From the NCBI GenBank assembly GCA_030427405.1, contig JAUHXK010000015.1, forward strand, positions 1-59,983: a DNA stretch of 59,983 nucleotides, read 5' to 3'. Under the pieces are notes generated by a model. That model did no database searches. It had not been told where the DNA came from and saw nothing but the letters and a program-made list of their open reading frames with translations. Origin of the DNA: Alphaproteobacteria bacterium (GTDB lineage: Bacteria; Pseudomonadota; Alphaproteobacteria; Rhodobacterales; Rhodobacteraceae). Shown one piece after another: positions 16,906 through 28,381 of the stretch. The position numbers and the translations under genes were made by a program. Position 1 is the first letter of the stretch; every line of letters begins with the position of its first letter.

Positions 16906-17636
16906 AATATCTTTCAGCCCTAGCCGCCACCCTGTTTGCACTTGCGATCTGGCAGGGCATCGTGACTGTGACGGGTCTGCCGAAATTTATCCTGCCGGGG
17001 CCGGCCCTGGTGGCCGAGACCTGGTGGCAGAACCGCTGGCTGATCGCCGAACATACCCGGATCACCGCAATCGAAGTGGTGATCGGCCTGTTCTGCGGTA
17101 CCGTGCTGGGCGTAGTGACCGCGTTGCAACTGGCCAGTTCCCGCGCCGCGCGGGTGCTGGTGCAGCCGATGCTTGTCTTTACGCAGGCGCTGCCGGTTTT
17201 TGCCTTGGCACCGCTTTTGACCCTGTGGTTGGGCTATGGGCTTTGGTCCAAGGTGGCGATGGCGGTTCTGATCATCTATTTCCCGATCACTTCGTCCTTT
17301 TTCGACGGGCTGATGCGCACGCCTGCGGGCTATCTGGACCTTGCGCGGACCATGCAGGCCAGCAAGCGCAGCGTATTGTGGCACATTCGCATTCCTGCCG
17401 CCCTGCCGTCGCTGGCCTCGGGGATGCGGCTGGCCGCGGTTTACGCACCCATCGGGGCGGTGATCGGCGAATGGGTGGGCTCGTCGCAGGGGTTGGGATA
17501 CCTGATGCTGCTGGCCAATGGCCGTGCCAAGACCGATCTGATGTTTGCCGCGATGCTGACGCTGGGGGTGTTCTCGATCCTTTTGCACCTGATCGTGCGC
17601 CGCGCCACGGCCCGCATGGCGGGTGAGGTTCGTTAA
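16902..17636 (+). CDS. thiX: ABC transporter permease for pyrimidine precursor uptake
   Basis: A 244-residue inner-membrane permease with about six hydrophobic segments. The EAA loop is visible as LDLARTMQASKRSVLWHIRI with the following PAALPSLASGMRLA, and IGAVIGEWVGSSQGLGYLML is the typical C-terminal part of the NitT/TauT permease family. It forms the channel for ThiY-bound ligand with ThiZ. It is the last gene of the thiamine operon; radC starts 35 bases later on the same strand and may be partly co-transcribed. No terminator is evident after it. Confidence 0.9.
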   Translation: MKYLSALAATLFALAIWQGIVTVTGLPKFILPGPALVAETWWQNRWLIAEHTRITAIEVVIGLFCGTVLGVVTALQLASSRAARVLVQPMLVFTQALPVFALAPLLTLWLGYGLWSKVAMAVLIIYFPITSSFFDGLMRTPAGYLDLARTMQASKRSVLWHIRIPAALPSLASGMRLAAVYAPIGAVIGEWVGSSQGLGYLMLLANGRAKTDLMFAAMLTLGVFSILLHLIVRRATARMAGEVR

Positions 17637-17671
17637 CCTTTCAGAAACCGATTCTGCGCCAAGGTAAGCGC

Positions 17672-18427
17672 ATGACACAGGACGCCTTTTCCGAAGCACC
17701 CATGCTGTTTGACACGGATGAAGCGCCAGCGCAGCCGCTGCCCTCTGGTCGGTTACCCTCCTACATCAAAGACCATCGCAAGCGGCTGCGCGAACGGTTC
17801 ATGTCCGGCGGGTCGGCTGCGATGCCGGATTATGAGCTGCTGGAACTGGCCCTGTTCCGCTCGATCCCGCGGCAGGATGTGAAACCGCTTGCGCGGGCGC
17901 TGATGGATACATTTGGTGACTTCAACCGCGTCCTGACCGCGCCCGAGGAACGGCTGCGCCAGATCAAAGGCGTGGGCGATACGGTGATAACCGACCTGAA
18001 AATCATCGAAGCCTGTGCCCATCGCATGGCCCGCGCGCGGGTGATGCAGCGGCATGTGATTTCGGGTTGGGACGCGTTGGTGGACTACTGTCATACAACG
18101 ATGGCCCACCGCGAAACCGAACAGTTCCGGGTGTTCTATCTGGACCGCAAGAATGTTCTGATCGCGGATGAGGAACAGGCAAAAGGCACCGTTGACCATG
18201 TTCCGGTCTACCCGCGCGAGGTCGCCAAACGGGCGTTGGAGCTGAACGCATCGGCTCTGATCCTGGTGCATAACCACCCTTCGGGTGACCCGACCCCGTC
18301 GCAATCGGATATCGACATGACGGGCCGGATTCAGGATGCCTGCGTCGCGCTGGGGCTGGTTTTGCATGATCACCTGATCATTGGCAAATCGGCCGAGCTC
18401 AGCTTTCGCGCGCAGGGTTATCTGTAG
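17672..18427 (+). CDS. radC: RadC family JAB/MPN-domain protein
   Basis: A 251-residue RadC homologue. The N-terminal UPF0758 helix-hairpin-helix region includes YELLELALFRSIPRQDVKPLA and LRQIKGVGDTVITDLK. The C-terminal JAB metalloprotease-like domain has FRVFYLDRKNVLI, GTVDHVPVYPREV and the zinc motif LVHNHPSGDPTPSQSD (His-x-His...Asp). The historical assignment to DNA repair is not well supported; the molecular role is unknown. It is convergent with the PstS-OmpA gene, whose stop lies three bases beyond. Confidence 0.93.
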   Translation: MTQDAFSEAPMLFDTDEAPAQPLPSGRLPSYIKDHRKRLRERFMSGGSAAMPDYELLELALFRSIPRQDVKPLARALMDTFGDFNRVLTAPEERLRQIKGVGDTVITDLKIIEACAHRMARARVMQRHVISGWDALVDYCHTTMAHRETEQFRVFYLDRKNVLIADEEQAKGTVDHVPVYPREVAKRALELNASALILVHNHPSGDPTPSQSDIDMTGRIQDACVALGLVLHDHLIIGKSAELSFRAQGYL

Positions 18428-18430
18428 GGG

Positions 18431-19987
18431 TCATTGCACCCAGACTTCGACCCGACGGTTCGTCTTGCGGCCCCAATCGCTGTCGTCGCAGGCCATGGGC
18501 ATGGCCTCGCCAAAGCCTTCGACTGTGACATCGACACTATCGGGTATCGCTGTTTCAACCGCGGCCAGCACCTCGTTGCGGACGGTCTTGGCCCGGCGCA
18601 ATGCAATTTGCGCATTGCCGGCGGCGTTGCCATCCCCGTCGCTGAAACCGGCAAAGGTCAACCGGTGCGCATCCAAAGCCCCCGATTCCAGCGCCTGTGC
18701 CAGGATCTGGATATTTGACCGGGATTGCGCGTCGGGGCGCGAAGAGCCGGGCTCGAACCGAAACGACAGTGACAGCCGCGACATCGGTCGCAGGGTCTCG
18801 ATCATGCGTTGCACCTCGTCGATACCGACCTCAGAAGCACCGGTTGCTATGGCATTTGCCAGACGGTCGCCCTGCAGCCCGATGCGAATGGTCTCTGGCG
18901 CCTGATCGACAAAGCCCGCCGCCCGGATCACGCTCTGGGCCTCGTGGCTTTGGGTATAGGCCAGGAACTGGCGTGCAATCTTGGGCAGACGCCTGTCCGG
19001 CAGGTACAGAAACATCGGCGCGGTCAGCGGATAGTCTTCGGTCTTGATCGACTGGCGTGTTGCCGTCAGCGCATGGCCGCATCCGCCCGACAGCGGCAAC
19101 GCCCGCGCCGCGCCGATACCCGCATGGCTGGCGATCCCAAGCGCAAACGGGTCCTCGGACACGGCGCGCACCAGGTCGCTGTTGCGAATGTGGCGTGCAT
19201 AGGCGTGGTCCAGCGGCGCACCCGGGGGCACAAGCAACTGATCTTCGACAATCTGCGCTAGGCCGGACCCGGCATCCGGCAGATAGAGGGCGATTGGCGC
19301 ATCCGGCCCGCCCAGATCGGACCAGTTGCCGGTTTCGCCGGTCAGAACGCGCGCCAGGTCCTGCACCGAGATCTGCCGGACCGGATTTTCCGGTGCCACG
19401 ATCGGGACCATCGCGTCCAGCGCCAGAACCCGCGACCGCCGAACGCGCGTCAGATCGCCCAACCCGGCCTCACGCGCCGCTGCAATCTCGGCCGGGCGGA
19501 CTTCGCGCAGTGCCAGCACGATATCGGTTTCGTCGGCCGTCAGATCGGCAAAGCCCTGTTCGGTATCTGCGGCGCGAAAGATCAGCCGTCCCAGCGGTGC
19601 CTGTCGGCCCGATTGGTGCAGGGCATAGGCAAACTGCCCATCCCCAAGATCAGAGCGGCTTGCCGTCAGGTCTTCGTGGTGGGCAAACCCGTCGATCAGG
19701 GCGGGCAAAAGTGCCTCGGCCATGACGGATGCGCCGGAAAACCGTATCTCGGCAACAAAATCGGTGAGGCTGGGGCAGGCGGGTCCATCGCAGGTGACGC
19801 CCGATCCGTCCACGGTCAACTCACCGAACTGGGTATCGACGCGGTAAAATTCGCCGTCATACCCCAGCAAGGTGCCAGTCACTTCGACCTTGCCGTCATG
19901 CGAGGTCAGCGCGATATCTTGCGCGTCGGCGGGGGAAATACCTGCCAGGAACGACACCGCCACGGATGCCGCGTAAAGAATTCTCAT
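18431..19987 (-). CDS. Periplasmic phosphate-binding-like (PstS-type) protein with C-terminal OmpA domain
   Basis: A 518-residue secreted protein. The signal peptide is MRILYAASVAVSFLAGISPADA. Residues about 60-370 resemble a type II periplasmic binding domain of the PstS kind (RFSGASVMAEALLPALIDGF, NPVRQISVQDLARVLTGE with NWSDLG, LPLSGGCGHALTATRQSIKT). Residues about 395-518 are an OmpA-like peptidoglycan-binding domain with SLSFRFEPGSSRPDAQSRSN, LTFAGFSDGDGN and the closing NRRVEVWVQ. It may hold a phosphate or anion sensor on the cell wall rather than feed a transporter, since no Pst permease is nearby. It follows a membrane-anchored protein by 25 bases in a run downstream of secA. Confidence 0.85.
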   Translation of the reverse strand: MRILYAASVAVSFLAGISPADAQDIALTSHDGKVEVTGTLLGYDGEFYRVDTQFGELTVDGSGVTCDGPACPSLTDFVAEIRFSGASVMAEALLPALIDGFAHHEDLTASRSDLGDGQFAYALHQSGRQAPLGRLIFRAADTEQGFADLTADETDIVLALREVRPAEIAAAREAGLGDLTRVRRSRVLALDAMVPIVAPENPVRQISVQDLARVLTGETGNWSDLGGPDAPIALYLPDAGSGLAQIVEDQLLVPPGAPLDHAYARHIRNSDLVRAVSEDPFALGIASHAGIGAARALPLSGGCGHALTATRQSIKTEDYPLTAPMFLYLPDRRLPKIARQFLAYTQSHEAQSVIRAAGFVDQAPETIRIGLQGDRLANAIATGASEVGIDEVQRMIETLRPMSRLSLSFRFEPGSSRPDAQSRSNIQILAQALESGALDAHRLTFAGFSDGDGNAAGNAQIALRRAKTVRNEVLAAVETAIPDSVDVTVEGFGEAMPMACDDSDWGRKTNRRVEVWVQ

Positions 19988-20012
19988 GTGGGACCGTTCG
20001 CCTGCCTGCGGG

Positions 20013-20936
20013 TTACTTTGCGGCGATTGTCAGGTCTTGGAACAGATTATTCAACACCAGAAAGTCATTCCCTGATCCGCAGTCCGGCAGGGTCAGCGTC
20101 AGGTCGCGCGACCGCAGTCGCCGGTCGGATCGCAACTCCAGCGACTGAACGCTCAGATCGCGACCGCAATTGGCCTCGGTGACTTCGGCCTCGACGGTCA
20201 GGGCGACCGTCCCGGACTGATCGGCGCTGCCTGCGGGAAAAGAGTAGAGTTCCACATTCTTCGCCTGCCCCGCATCGGCCAGACCAAGATGGACAACCTG
20301 TCCGGTGCTGTCGGTTTCTGAGTTGGCCCAGACATGACCCGCCTGGCCATAGCCGGCGCCAAATTCCAGCGCATGCAGTTGCAGGTCCGTGTCGCCGTGC
20401 CATTGCAAGGCGATCCGTTCAAACTCGGCAATATCGGGGATATGCGTCGTGGCCGCAGTTCCGACCTTGTCGTCGAAAGAAACCAGGAAGATGGCATATT
20501 CCGACAGGGCGGGAATGGTGACATCCAGATTGCCGCGCGCGTCGGTCATGCCGGTAAAGGTCATGCCGCTGTGGTGCAGTTCGACCGCCTGATCGCCATT
20601 GCACGGGGCCTTGACCGTTAACCGGGCCGAGGCATTCGGGGCCGCAAAGGCGCGCGCGCTGATGGCGCAATTCACCTGAGGCTTTGCCTGCGATTGTTCG
20701 GGACGCACGGTGCGCCGTGTCGGCAGGGCTGCGCCATCGCCGCTGTCCCGCGACGGGGAAGAGGACGTCAGCACGATACCCTGAAGGCCAGCGATAACCG
20801 CGCCCTCGCCACTGGTGGCAGCCATGGCATGACGGGTTTCACCGGTGTCCGGCTGGGCGGCCGAACCGTTTTGCATCAGGTAACCGATGGCAAGGGCACA
20901 AAAGACTGTGCCACCCATGGTCACGTAGTTTCTCAC
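20013..20936 (-). CDS. Membrane-anchored protein of unknown function downstream of secA
   Basis: About 307 residues from a GTG at 20936, with GGAGGG 13 bases upstream; TTG 20945 (four bases from GGAGGG) and ATG 20999 are alternatives. One N-terminal transmembrane segment (GGTVFCALAIGYLM) is followed by a low-complexity Ser/Pro-rich stretch and a large extracytoplasmic part with four or more cysteines (VNCAISARAF, APCNGDQAVEL, EANCGRDL, LPDCGSGND) that could form disulfides. HHSGMTFTGMTDARGNLDVTIPALS looks like a small beta-sandwich repeat. No family was recognised with certainty. Such proteins beside secA are sometimes labelled translocase purely by context. It is likely co-transcribed with the PstS-OmpA gene. 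Confidence 0.7.
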   Translation of the reverse strand: MRNYVTMGGTVFCALAIGYLMQNGSAAQPDTGETRHAMAATSGEGAVIAGLQGIVLTSSSPSRDSGDGAALPTRRTVRPEQSQAKPQVNCAISARAFAAPNASARLTVKAPCNGDQAVELHHSGMTFTGMTDARGNLDVTIPALSEYAIFLVSFDDKVGTAATTHIPDIAEFERIALQWHGDTDLQLHALEFGAGYGQAGHVWANSETDSTGQVVHLGLADAGQAKNVELYSFPAGSADQSGTVALTVEAEVTEANCGRDLSVQSLELRSDRRLRSRDLTLTLPDCGSGNDFLVLNNLFQDLTIAAK

Positions 20937-21046
20937 AACAAACAAGACACCCTCCCCAGTTGAAGGAGCGAGTCGCACTCTCGTTAACAATCGCGGCATA
21001 TATGTGGCCGCGCGACGGAGTCATTATGTCCGAATTTGGATTGACC

Positions 21047-23752
<2,706 letters not shown>

Positions 23753-23928
23753 GTTCACTCCAGCGGATCTGTTCTTGTCTTGGTTGCGACAGGCTTGCCC
23801 ACCTTGCGCGCAACCCATAGATACGGGGGGAGAAAGGCGGCCCTGTCCAAGGCTTCAAGGCGATGTAAGCGGCAGGTTCTGAAGTGTCAACGCCGCGCCC
23901 TGTCGCGGCAAAGAAATAGGATGATTCC

Positions 23929-24777
23929 ATGCCCAAAGGCCTCACTTTTCTGCCATCGCTGGCTCTTGCTGCCGTGATGGCGCTGCCCCTTGCTGCCGAA
24001 ACCAAGCCTGACGCGGGCACGGTTGTCGCGCGGGTCAACGGGGATGAGATCACATTGGGTCACGTTCTGGCGGCGTCTGCCAACCTGCCGCAGGATTACC
24101 TGAACCTGGAAGACGAGGTTCTGTACGAATTTGTTCTCGAACAGCTTATCCAGCAGCAATTGCTGAGCCAGCAGCAACAAGAGCTGAGCGATCTGCACAC
24201 GCTGATGCTGGACAATGAGACACGCTCGTTGCGCGCGGTTCAGACAGTCAACGAGATTACGGAGGCCGATGTGACGGACGCGGCGATCAGGGCCGCATAT
24301 GACGCCGAGTTTGCCGAATTTGAAGGGGCGCCCGAATATGACGCCAGCCATATCCTTGTAGAAAGCGAGGACGAGGCCAAGGCGATCAAGGCCATGCTGG
24401 ATGATGGCGCGGATTTCGCCGAGCTGGCCCGCGAAAAATCCACCGGCCCGTCAGGCCCGAATGGCGGTGCGCTGGGATGGTTCGGCGCAGGCCGGATGGT
24501 GCCCGAATTCGAAGCCGCCGTCGTGTCGCTGGATGTCGGCGAGGTATCCGAGCCCGTCCAAACCCAGTTTGGCTGGCATGTCGTTACCCTGAATGACACG
24601 CGCAAAACACAGGCCCCGGCCTTTGAAGACATTCGCGAGCAACTGGCCCAGAGCGTCCGCCAAAGCGCCGTCCAGGCCCGCATTGACGAGCTTGCCGAAC
24701 AGGGCGAGGTCGAGCGCCCGGCACCCGAGGGGTTTGGCCCCGAAGTGGTGCGCCAGTTGGACCTTATTCAGGAGTAA
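23929..24777 (+). CDS. Periplasmic parvulin-type peptidyl-prolyl isomerase
   Basis: A 282-residue protein with a Sec signal (MPKGLTFLPSLALAAVMALPLAA). An N-terminal SurA-like helical part includes VARVNGDEITLGHVLAA. The parvulin domain (residues about 135-230) has ASHILVESEDEAKAI, REKSTGPSGPNGGALGWFG, GRMVPEFEAAVVSLDVGE and FGWHVVTL. It helps fold exported or outer-membrane proteins. Divergence from secA fits an envelope-folding role. The downstream argJ starts five bases after the stop. It could be called PrsA-like or PpiC-like; the exact subfamily is not decided. Confidence 0.9.
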   Translation: MPKGLTFLPSLALAAVMALPLAAETKPDAGTVVARVNGDEITLGHVLAASANLPQDYLNLEDEVLYEFVLEQLIQQQLLSQQQQELSDLHTLMLDNETRSLRAVQTVNEITEADVTDAAIRAAYDAEFAEFEGAPEYDASHILVESEDEAKAIKAMLDDGADFAELAREKSTGPSGPNGGALGWFGAGRMVPEFEAAVVSLDVGEVSEPVQTQFGWHVVTLNDTRKTQAPAFEDIREQLAQSVRQSAVQARIDELAEQGEVERPAPEGFGPEVVRQLDLIQE

Positions 24778-24782
24778 TCCCG

Positions 24783-26009
24783 GTGGCGACGATCACGAAG
24801 GTATCGCCGCTGGCACCAGCGGCCTTTCCCAAGCTGCCCGCAATTGACGGGGTCCGTTTTGCCACTGTCGAGGCAGGGGTCCGCTATCAGGGGCGCACCG
24901 ATGTCATGCTGGCCGTGCTGGACCCCGGCACCGCCGTGGCGGGTGTTTTCACCCGCTCGGCCACCCGCGCGGCGCCGGTTCTGGATTGTCAGGCAAAGAT
25001 CGGCGGACCCAATGAGGGCCCGGCGGCGATCCTTGTGAATTCGGGCAATGCCAATGCCTTTACCGGTCACCATGGTCAGACCTCGGTGTCCGAGGTGACG
25101 CAAGCCGTGTCCAAGGCCTCCGGCGTGCCGGTCGAACGGGTCTTTACCTCGTCCACGGGTGTGATCGGCGAGCCGCTGTCCCATGACCGCATCATAGCCA
25201 AGCTGGAGAACCTGAAATCCGGCCTCAGCCGTCACGCGATCGAAGACGCGGCGCGCGCCATCATGACCACGGACACGTTCCCCAAGGGCGCATCGGCGCA
25301 GGTCGAGATTGAGGGAAAAACAGTCTCTATCGCGGGGATCGCAAAGGGATCCGGTATGATCGCGCCTGATATGGCGACGATGCTGGTCTATATCTTCACC
25401 GATGCGCAGGTGGAACAAACTGCGTTGCAGGCGCTGCTGGGTGCGCAGACAGACCGGACGTTCAACTGCATCACAGTGGACAGCGATACCTCGACCTCGG
25501 ATACGCTGCTTTTGAGCGCAACCGGGGCGTCAGGGGTTGATGCAACCGGCAACGCGGCCTTTGCCGAGGCGTTGGAAACCGTCATGCTGGATCTGGCGCA
25601 TCAAGTGGTCCGTGATGGTGAAGGGGCCACCAAATTTGTCGAGATACGCGTGACCGGGGCCGCGTCGGACGCCGATGCCAAGACACATGGTCTGGCCATC
25701 GCCAATTCACCGCTGGTCAAGACCGCTATTGCGGGCGAAGACCCCAACTGGGGCCGTGTGGTCATGGCCATCGGCAAATCAGGTGCCGCCGCTGACCGCG
25801 ACCTTCTGAGTATTTCCTTCGGTGATATTCTGGTTGCGGAAAAAGGCTGGGTCAGCCCCGATTATCGCGAGGAAGACGCGGCCGCCTATATGAAAGGTCA
25901 AGACCTTGTGATCGCAGTCGATCTTGGGCTTGGTTCCGGGCGTTCCACTGTCTGGACCTGCGATCTGACCCACGGATATATCGAGATCAACGCGGATTAC
26001 CGGTCGTGA
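24783..26009 (+). CDS. argJ: Bifunctional glutamate N-acetyltransferase / amino-acid acetyltransferase
   Basis: A 408-residue ArgJ from a GTG start. It transfers acetyl from N-acetylornithine to glutamate and may also use acetyl-CoA, running the cyclic arginine pathway. The autocatalytic cleavage site is the ATML segment, with the nucleophile at Thr199 (AKGSGMIAPDMATM precedes it). LVNSGNANAFTG, FTSSTGVIGEPL, EDPNWGRVVMAIGKSG and the C-terminal WTCDLTHGYIEINADY are family hallmarks. It lies between a parvulin gene and mutT and overlaps mutT by four bases (GTGA). Confidence 0.97.
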   Translation: MATITKVSPLAPAAFPKLPAIDGVRFATVEAGVRYQGRTDVMLAVLDPGTAVAGVFTRSATRAAPVLDCQAKIGGPNEGPAAILVNSGNANAFTGHHGQTSVSEVTQAVSKASGVPVERVFTSSTGVIGEPLSHDRIIAKLENLKSGLSRHAIEDAARAIMTTDTFPKGASAQVEIEGKTVSIAGIAKGSGMIAPDMATMLVYIFTDAQVEQTALQALLGAQTDRTFNCITVDSDTSTSDTLLLSATGASGVDATGNAAFAEALETVMLDLAHQVVRDGEGATKFVEIRVTGAASDADAKTHGLAIANSPLVKTAIAGEDPNWGRVVMAIGKSGAAADRDLLSISFGDILVAEKGWVSPDYREEDAAAYMKGQDLVIAVDLGLGSGRSTVWTCDLTHGYIEINADYRS

Positions 26010-26404
26010 AAACAATCCTTGTCTCTGCCGTAGCCCTGATCGACATCGAGGGCCGCGTCCTGCTGGCGCAACGCCCCGAGGGCAAATCCATGGCTGGTCT
26101 GTGGGAGTTTCCCGGCGGCAAGATCGAACCGGGTGAAACCCCCGAGGCCGCCTTGATCCGTGAATTGCACGAGGAGCTTGGCATCGACACCTGGGCGTCC
26201 TGCCTGGCCCCGCTGACCTTTGCCAGCCACAGCTACGATGATTTTCACCTGCTGATGCCGCTTTTTGCCTGCCGCAAATGGGACGGTATTCCGCAAGCCC
26301 GCGAAGGTCAGGCCCTGAAATGGGTCCGCGCAAATGATCTGCGCAATTATCCGATGCCTGCCGCCGATGTGCCGCTGATTCCGATACTGCGGGATTGGTT
26401 GTAG
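26006..26404 (+). CDS. mutT: NUDIX hydrolase, MutT (8-oxo-dGTP diphosphatase)
   Basis: A 132-residue protein from a GTG overlapping the argJ stop. The Nudix box is complete: GGKIEPGETPEAALIRELHEELGI (abridged as G-x5-E-x7-REL-x-EELGI, residues about 33-55). The downstream part (FASHSYDDFHLLMPLFACRKW, then ALKWVRANDL and YPMPAADVPLI) matches the MutT subfamily that cleanses 8-oxo-dGTP. The argJ-mutT order is common in Rhodobacterales, as I recall. Confidence 0.92.
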   Translation: MKTILVSAVALIDIEGRVLLAQRPEGKSMAGLWEFPGGKIEPGETPEAALIRELHEELGIDTWASCLAPLTFASHSYDDFHLLMPLFACRKWDGIPQAREGQALKWVRANDLRNYPMPAADVPLIPILRDWL

Positions 26405-26518
26405 GACCGGGCGCGCCGATCTGGGGGCCTTGGTTCTCTGGAACGGGGACTAGGCCAAAAGTACGCCTCTCGAAATCGTGGCAACCGTGTTATCGTGCCG
26501 CGTGGGAGGATCGGTGCC

Positions 26519-28240
26519 TTGACCGAACGGCGGCACGTCGAAGAGATAGAGAGGGTGCTGGAGGGCAGCCAGACCGGGCGCGACAGCCAGGTTTCGGCGT
26601 CGTGGCGGCGCTGTGTCGAACTCTACGGCATGGACCCTCTGCGCAACGACCCGGCCCATATCGTGACCGAAAGCGAGCTGCGCGATCACCGGCAGCAGGC
26701 GGAATGGATGATTTCCGCGGCGCGGTCGGGTCTGCAAAGCCTGTTTCGTCAGGTTGCGGGGCAGAATTACGTCCTGCTTCTGACCGATGAACAGGGCGTC
26801 TGTGTCGACTTTTTCGGCGATGACCTGTTTCTTGATGAGCTTCGGGGCGCGGGGCTTTATCTTGGTTCGAACTGGTCGGAAGACCTGGCCGGTACCTGCG
26901 GCGTCGGGGCCTGTATCGTGACACGGGAACCCGTGACCATCCATCAGGACGATCACTTTGGCAACGCTCATACGGCGCTGTCATGTACTGCCGCGCCCAT
27001 CTTTGACAGCCTTGGAAAACTGACGGCGGTTCTGGATATTTCGCTTTTGCGGTCCCCAACCGCCAAAAGCAGCCAGAACCTTGCCATGTCCCTGGTGACC
27101 ACTGCCGCCCGGCGCGTCGAGATGGCCAACCTGATGGCCGAAAGCCGCCGCGACTGGGTGTTGCGCCTGTCGTCCAGCCCCGAATTCCTGGACGTCGACC
27201 CCGAGGTTGCGGTGCGGCTGGACGGCACCGGCAAGGTCATCGGGTATACACGCGGCGTTCGAAAACTGTTTCCCGACGGTGCGCCTATTCTCGGTCAGCG
27301 CATAGACGAGGTTTTGGGGCTGACAGTGGACGATCTGCCGGACCTGATGCGCGACCGGCCCACCGAAGAGCGGATTGTCGAAATGCGCGACGGCGGGGCA
27401 TTATTTGGCCACGCCATTTCCCCACAGGTGCCACGGCGGCCGGGCAGTGGCCGCCAGCGCAGCGGTGTTCTGGCCGGATTGGCCGGAAACGATGCACATA
27501 TGGAACGGCTTTTGACGCAGGCGGAAAAGCTTGCCGGAACCGCCGTGCCGCTGCTGATTGCCGGAGAGACCGGCGCGGGCAAGGGACGGCTGGCGCGCGC
27601 CATCCACATGGCCGGAAAAACGAACGGTTTCCTGACCATCGACTGCGGCGGCTTGGCGCCGGAGGCTTTGCAGGCGACCTGTGACACTGCGACGGGGCCC
27701 ACGACGCTTGTGCTGCGCCGTCTTGAGGAGCTGCCCGAAAAGACCGCGAATGCCCTGACCGCAATCCTTGACCGAAAGACCGAGCTGCGCCCGGTATCAA
27801 CGACCTGTCAGGACCCTGCCGAGCTTGCTTTGCCGCGACCGCTGTTTCACCGGTTGGCCGGGGGAATTCTGGCCTTGCCGCCGCTGCGTCAAAGGCAGGA
27901 TCTGGGCTGGCTGATCGACCGGTTGCTGCGTCGCCGGGCAACCGATGACATAAGGCTGTCGCCAGCGGCGCGGGTCGATTTGCTGGGGCGATCCTGGCCA
28001 GGCAATTTCCGCGAACTTGAACAGGCGCTGGACATTGCCATCGCGCTGTGCGGGGGGGCGGTGATTGATGTGACGGACCTGCCTCCTCGGGTCGAGGCGG
28101 CGGCAGGGTCAGAAGAGTCGCTGGAACAGATACTGGAGGCGTGCGACTGGAACATGTCGCGCGCGGCGCGGCGTCTTGGTGTCAACCGGTCCACCATCCT
28201 GCGCCGGATGCGCAAATCCGGGTTGCACCCCCCGGCCTGA
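26519..28240 (+). CDS. AcoR-like transcriptional regulator (GAF, degenerate AAA+, Fis-type HTH) without the sigma54 motif
   Basis: About 573 residues from a TTG at 26519 placed eight bases after GGGAGGA. The N-terminus (QVSASWRRCVELYGMDP) and the GAF-like sensor (residues about 60-200, with LYLGSNWSEDLAGTCGVGA and TCTAAPIFDSLGKLTAVLDI) match the AcoR family. A PAS-like linker follows. The AAA+ part keeps a Walker A-like GETGAGKGRLARAIH but is shortened: the ESELFG and GAFTGA segments that contact sigma54 are absent. The Fis-type HTH closes the protein (DWNMSRAARRLGVNRSTILRRMRK). It probably controls the monooxygenase gene 141 bases downstream in response to a small ligand bound by GAF, without sigma54. 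Confidence 0.85.
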   Translation: MTERRHVEEIERVLEGSQTGRDSQVSASWRRCVELYGMDPLRNDPAHIVTESELRDHRQQAEWMISAARSGLQSLFRQVAGQNYVLLLTDEQGVCVDFFGDDLFLDELRGAGLYLGSNWSEDLAGTCGVGACIVTREPVTIHQDDHFGNAHTALSCTAAPIFDSLGKLTAVLDISLLRSPTAKSSQNLAMSLVTTAARRVEMANLMAESRRDWVLRLSSSPEFLDVDPEVAVRLDGTGKVIGYTRGVRKLFPDGAPILGQRIDEVLGLTVDDLPDLMRDRPTEERIVEMRDGGALFGHAISPQVPRRPGSGRQRSGVLAGLAGNDAHMERLLTQAEKLAGTAVPLLIAGETGAGKGRLARAIHMAGKTNGFLTIDCGGLAPEALQATCDTATGPTTLVLRRLEELPEKTANALTAILDRKTELRPVSTTCQDPAELALPRPLFHRLAGGILALPPLRQRQDLGWLIDRLLRRRATDDIRLSPAARVDLLGRSWPGNFRELEQALDIAIALCGGAVIDVTDLPPRVEAAAGSEESLEQILEACDWNMSRAARRLGVNRSTILRRMRKSGLHPPA

Positions 28241-28253
28241 CGTGTTGCGCGGC

Positions 28254-28267
28254 GTTGCGTATGCAAC
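28254..28267. promoter_or_regulatory. Palindromic operator candidate upstream of the flavin monooxygenase
   Basis: A perfect 5-4-5 inverted repeat, GTTGC-GTAT-GCAAC, lies 13 bases after the regulator stop and 114 before the monooxygenase start. It is nested in a wider imperfect repeat (CGTGTTGC at 28241-28248 against GCAGCACG at 28277-28284, one mismatch). The symmetry fits a dimeric Fis-type HTH such as that of the adjacent regulator. No binding data exist here; the pairing with that regulator is inference. Confidence 0.45.
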
Positions 28268-28381
28268 ATGCGGCAGTGCAGCACGCCCTTTTTTCAACAA
28301 ACGCGTCAAATGCCAATAGCTGAAGCGCAATCCCCGCTGGAATACTTGGCTCTGCAAGATACGCTCAGAGGAGGAGACGCG

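Noticed and set aside
28241..28381. Search for a sigma54 -24/-12 promoter before the flavin monooxygenase gene
   Set aside because: The nearest match (TGGAATACTTGGC region) has the wrong spacing between GG and GC, and the adjacent regulator lacks the sigma54-contact motif.
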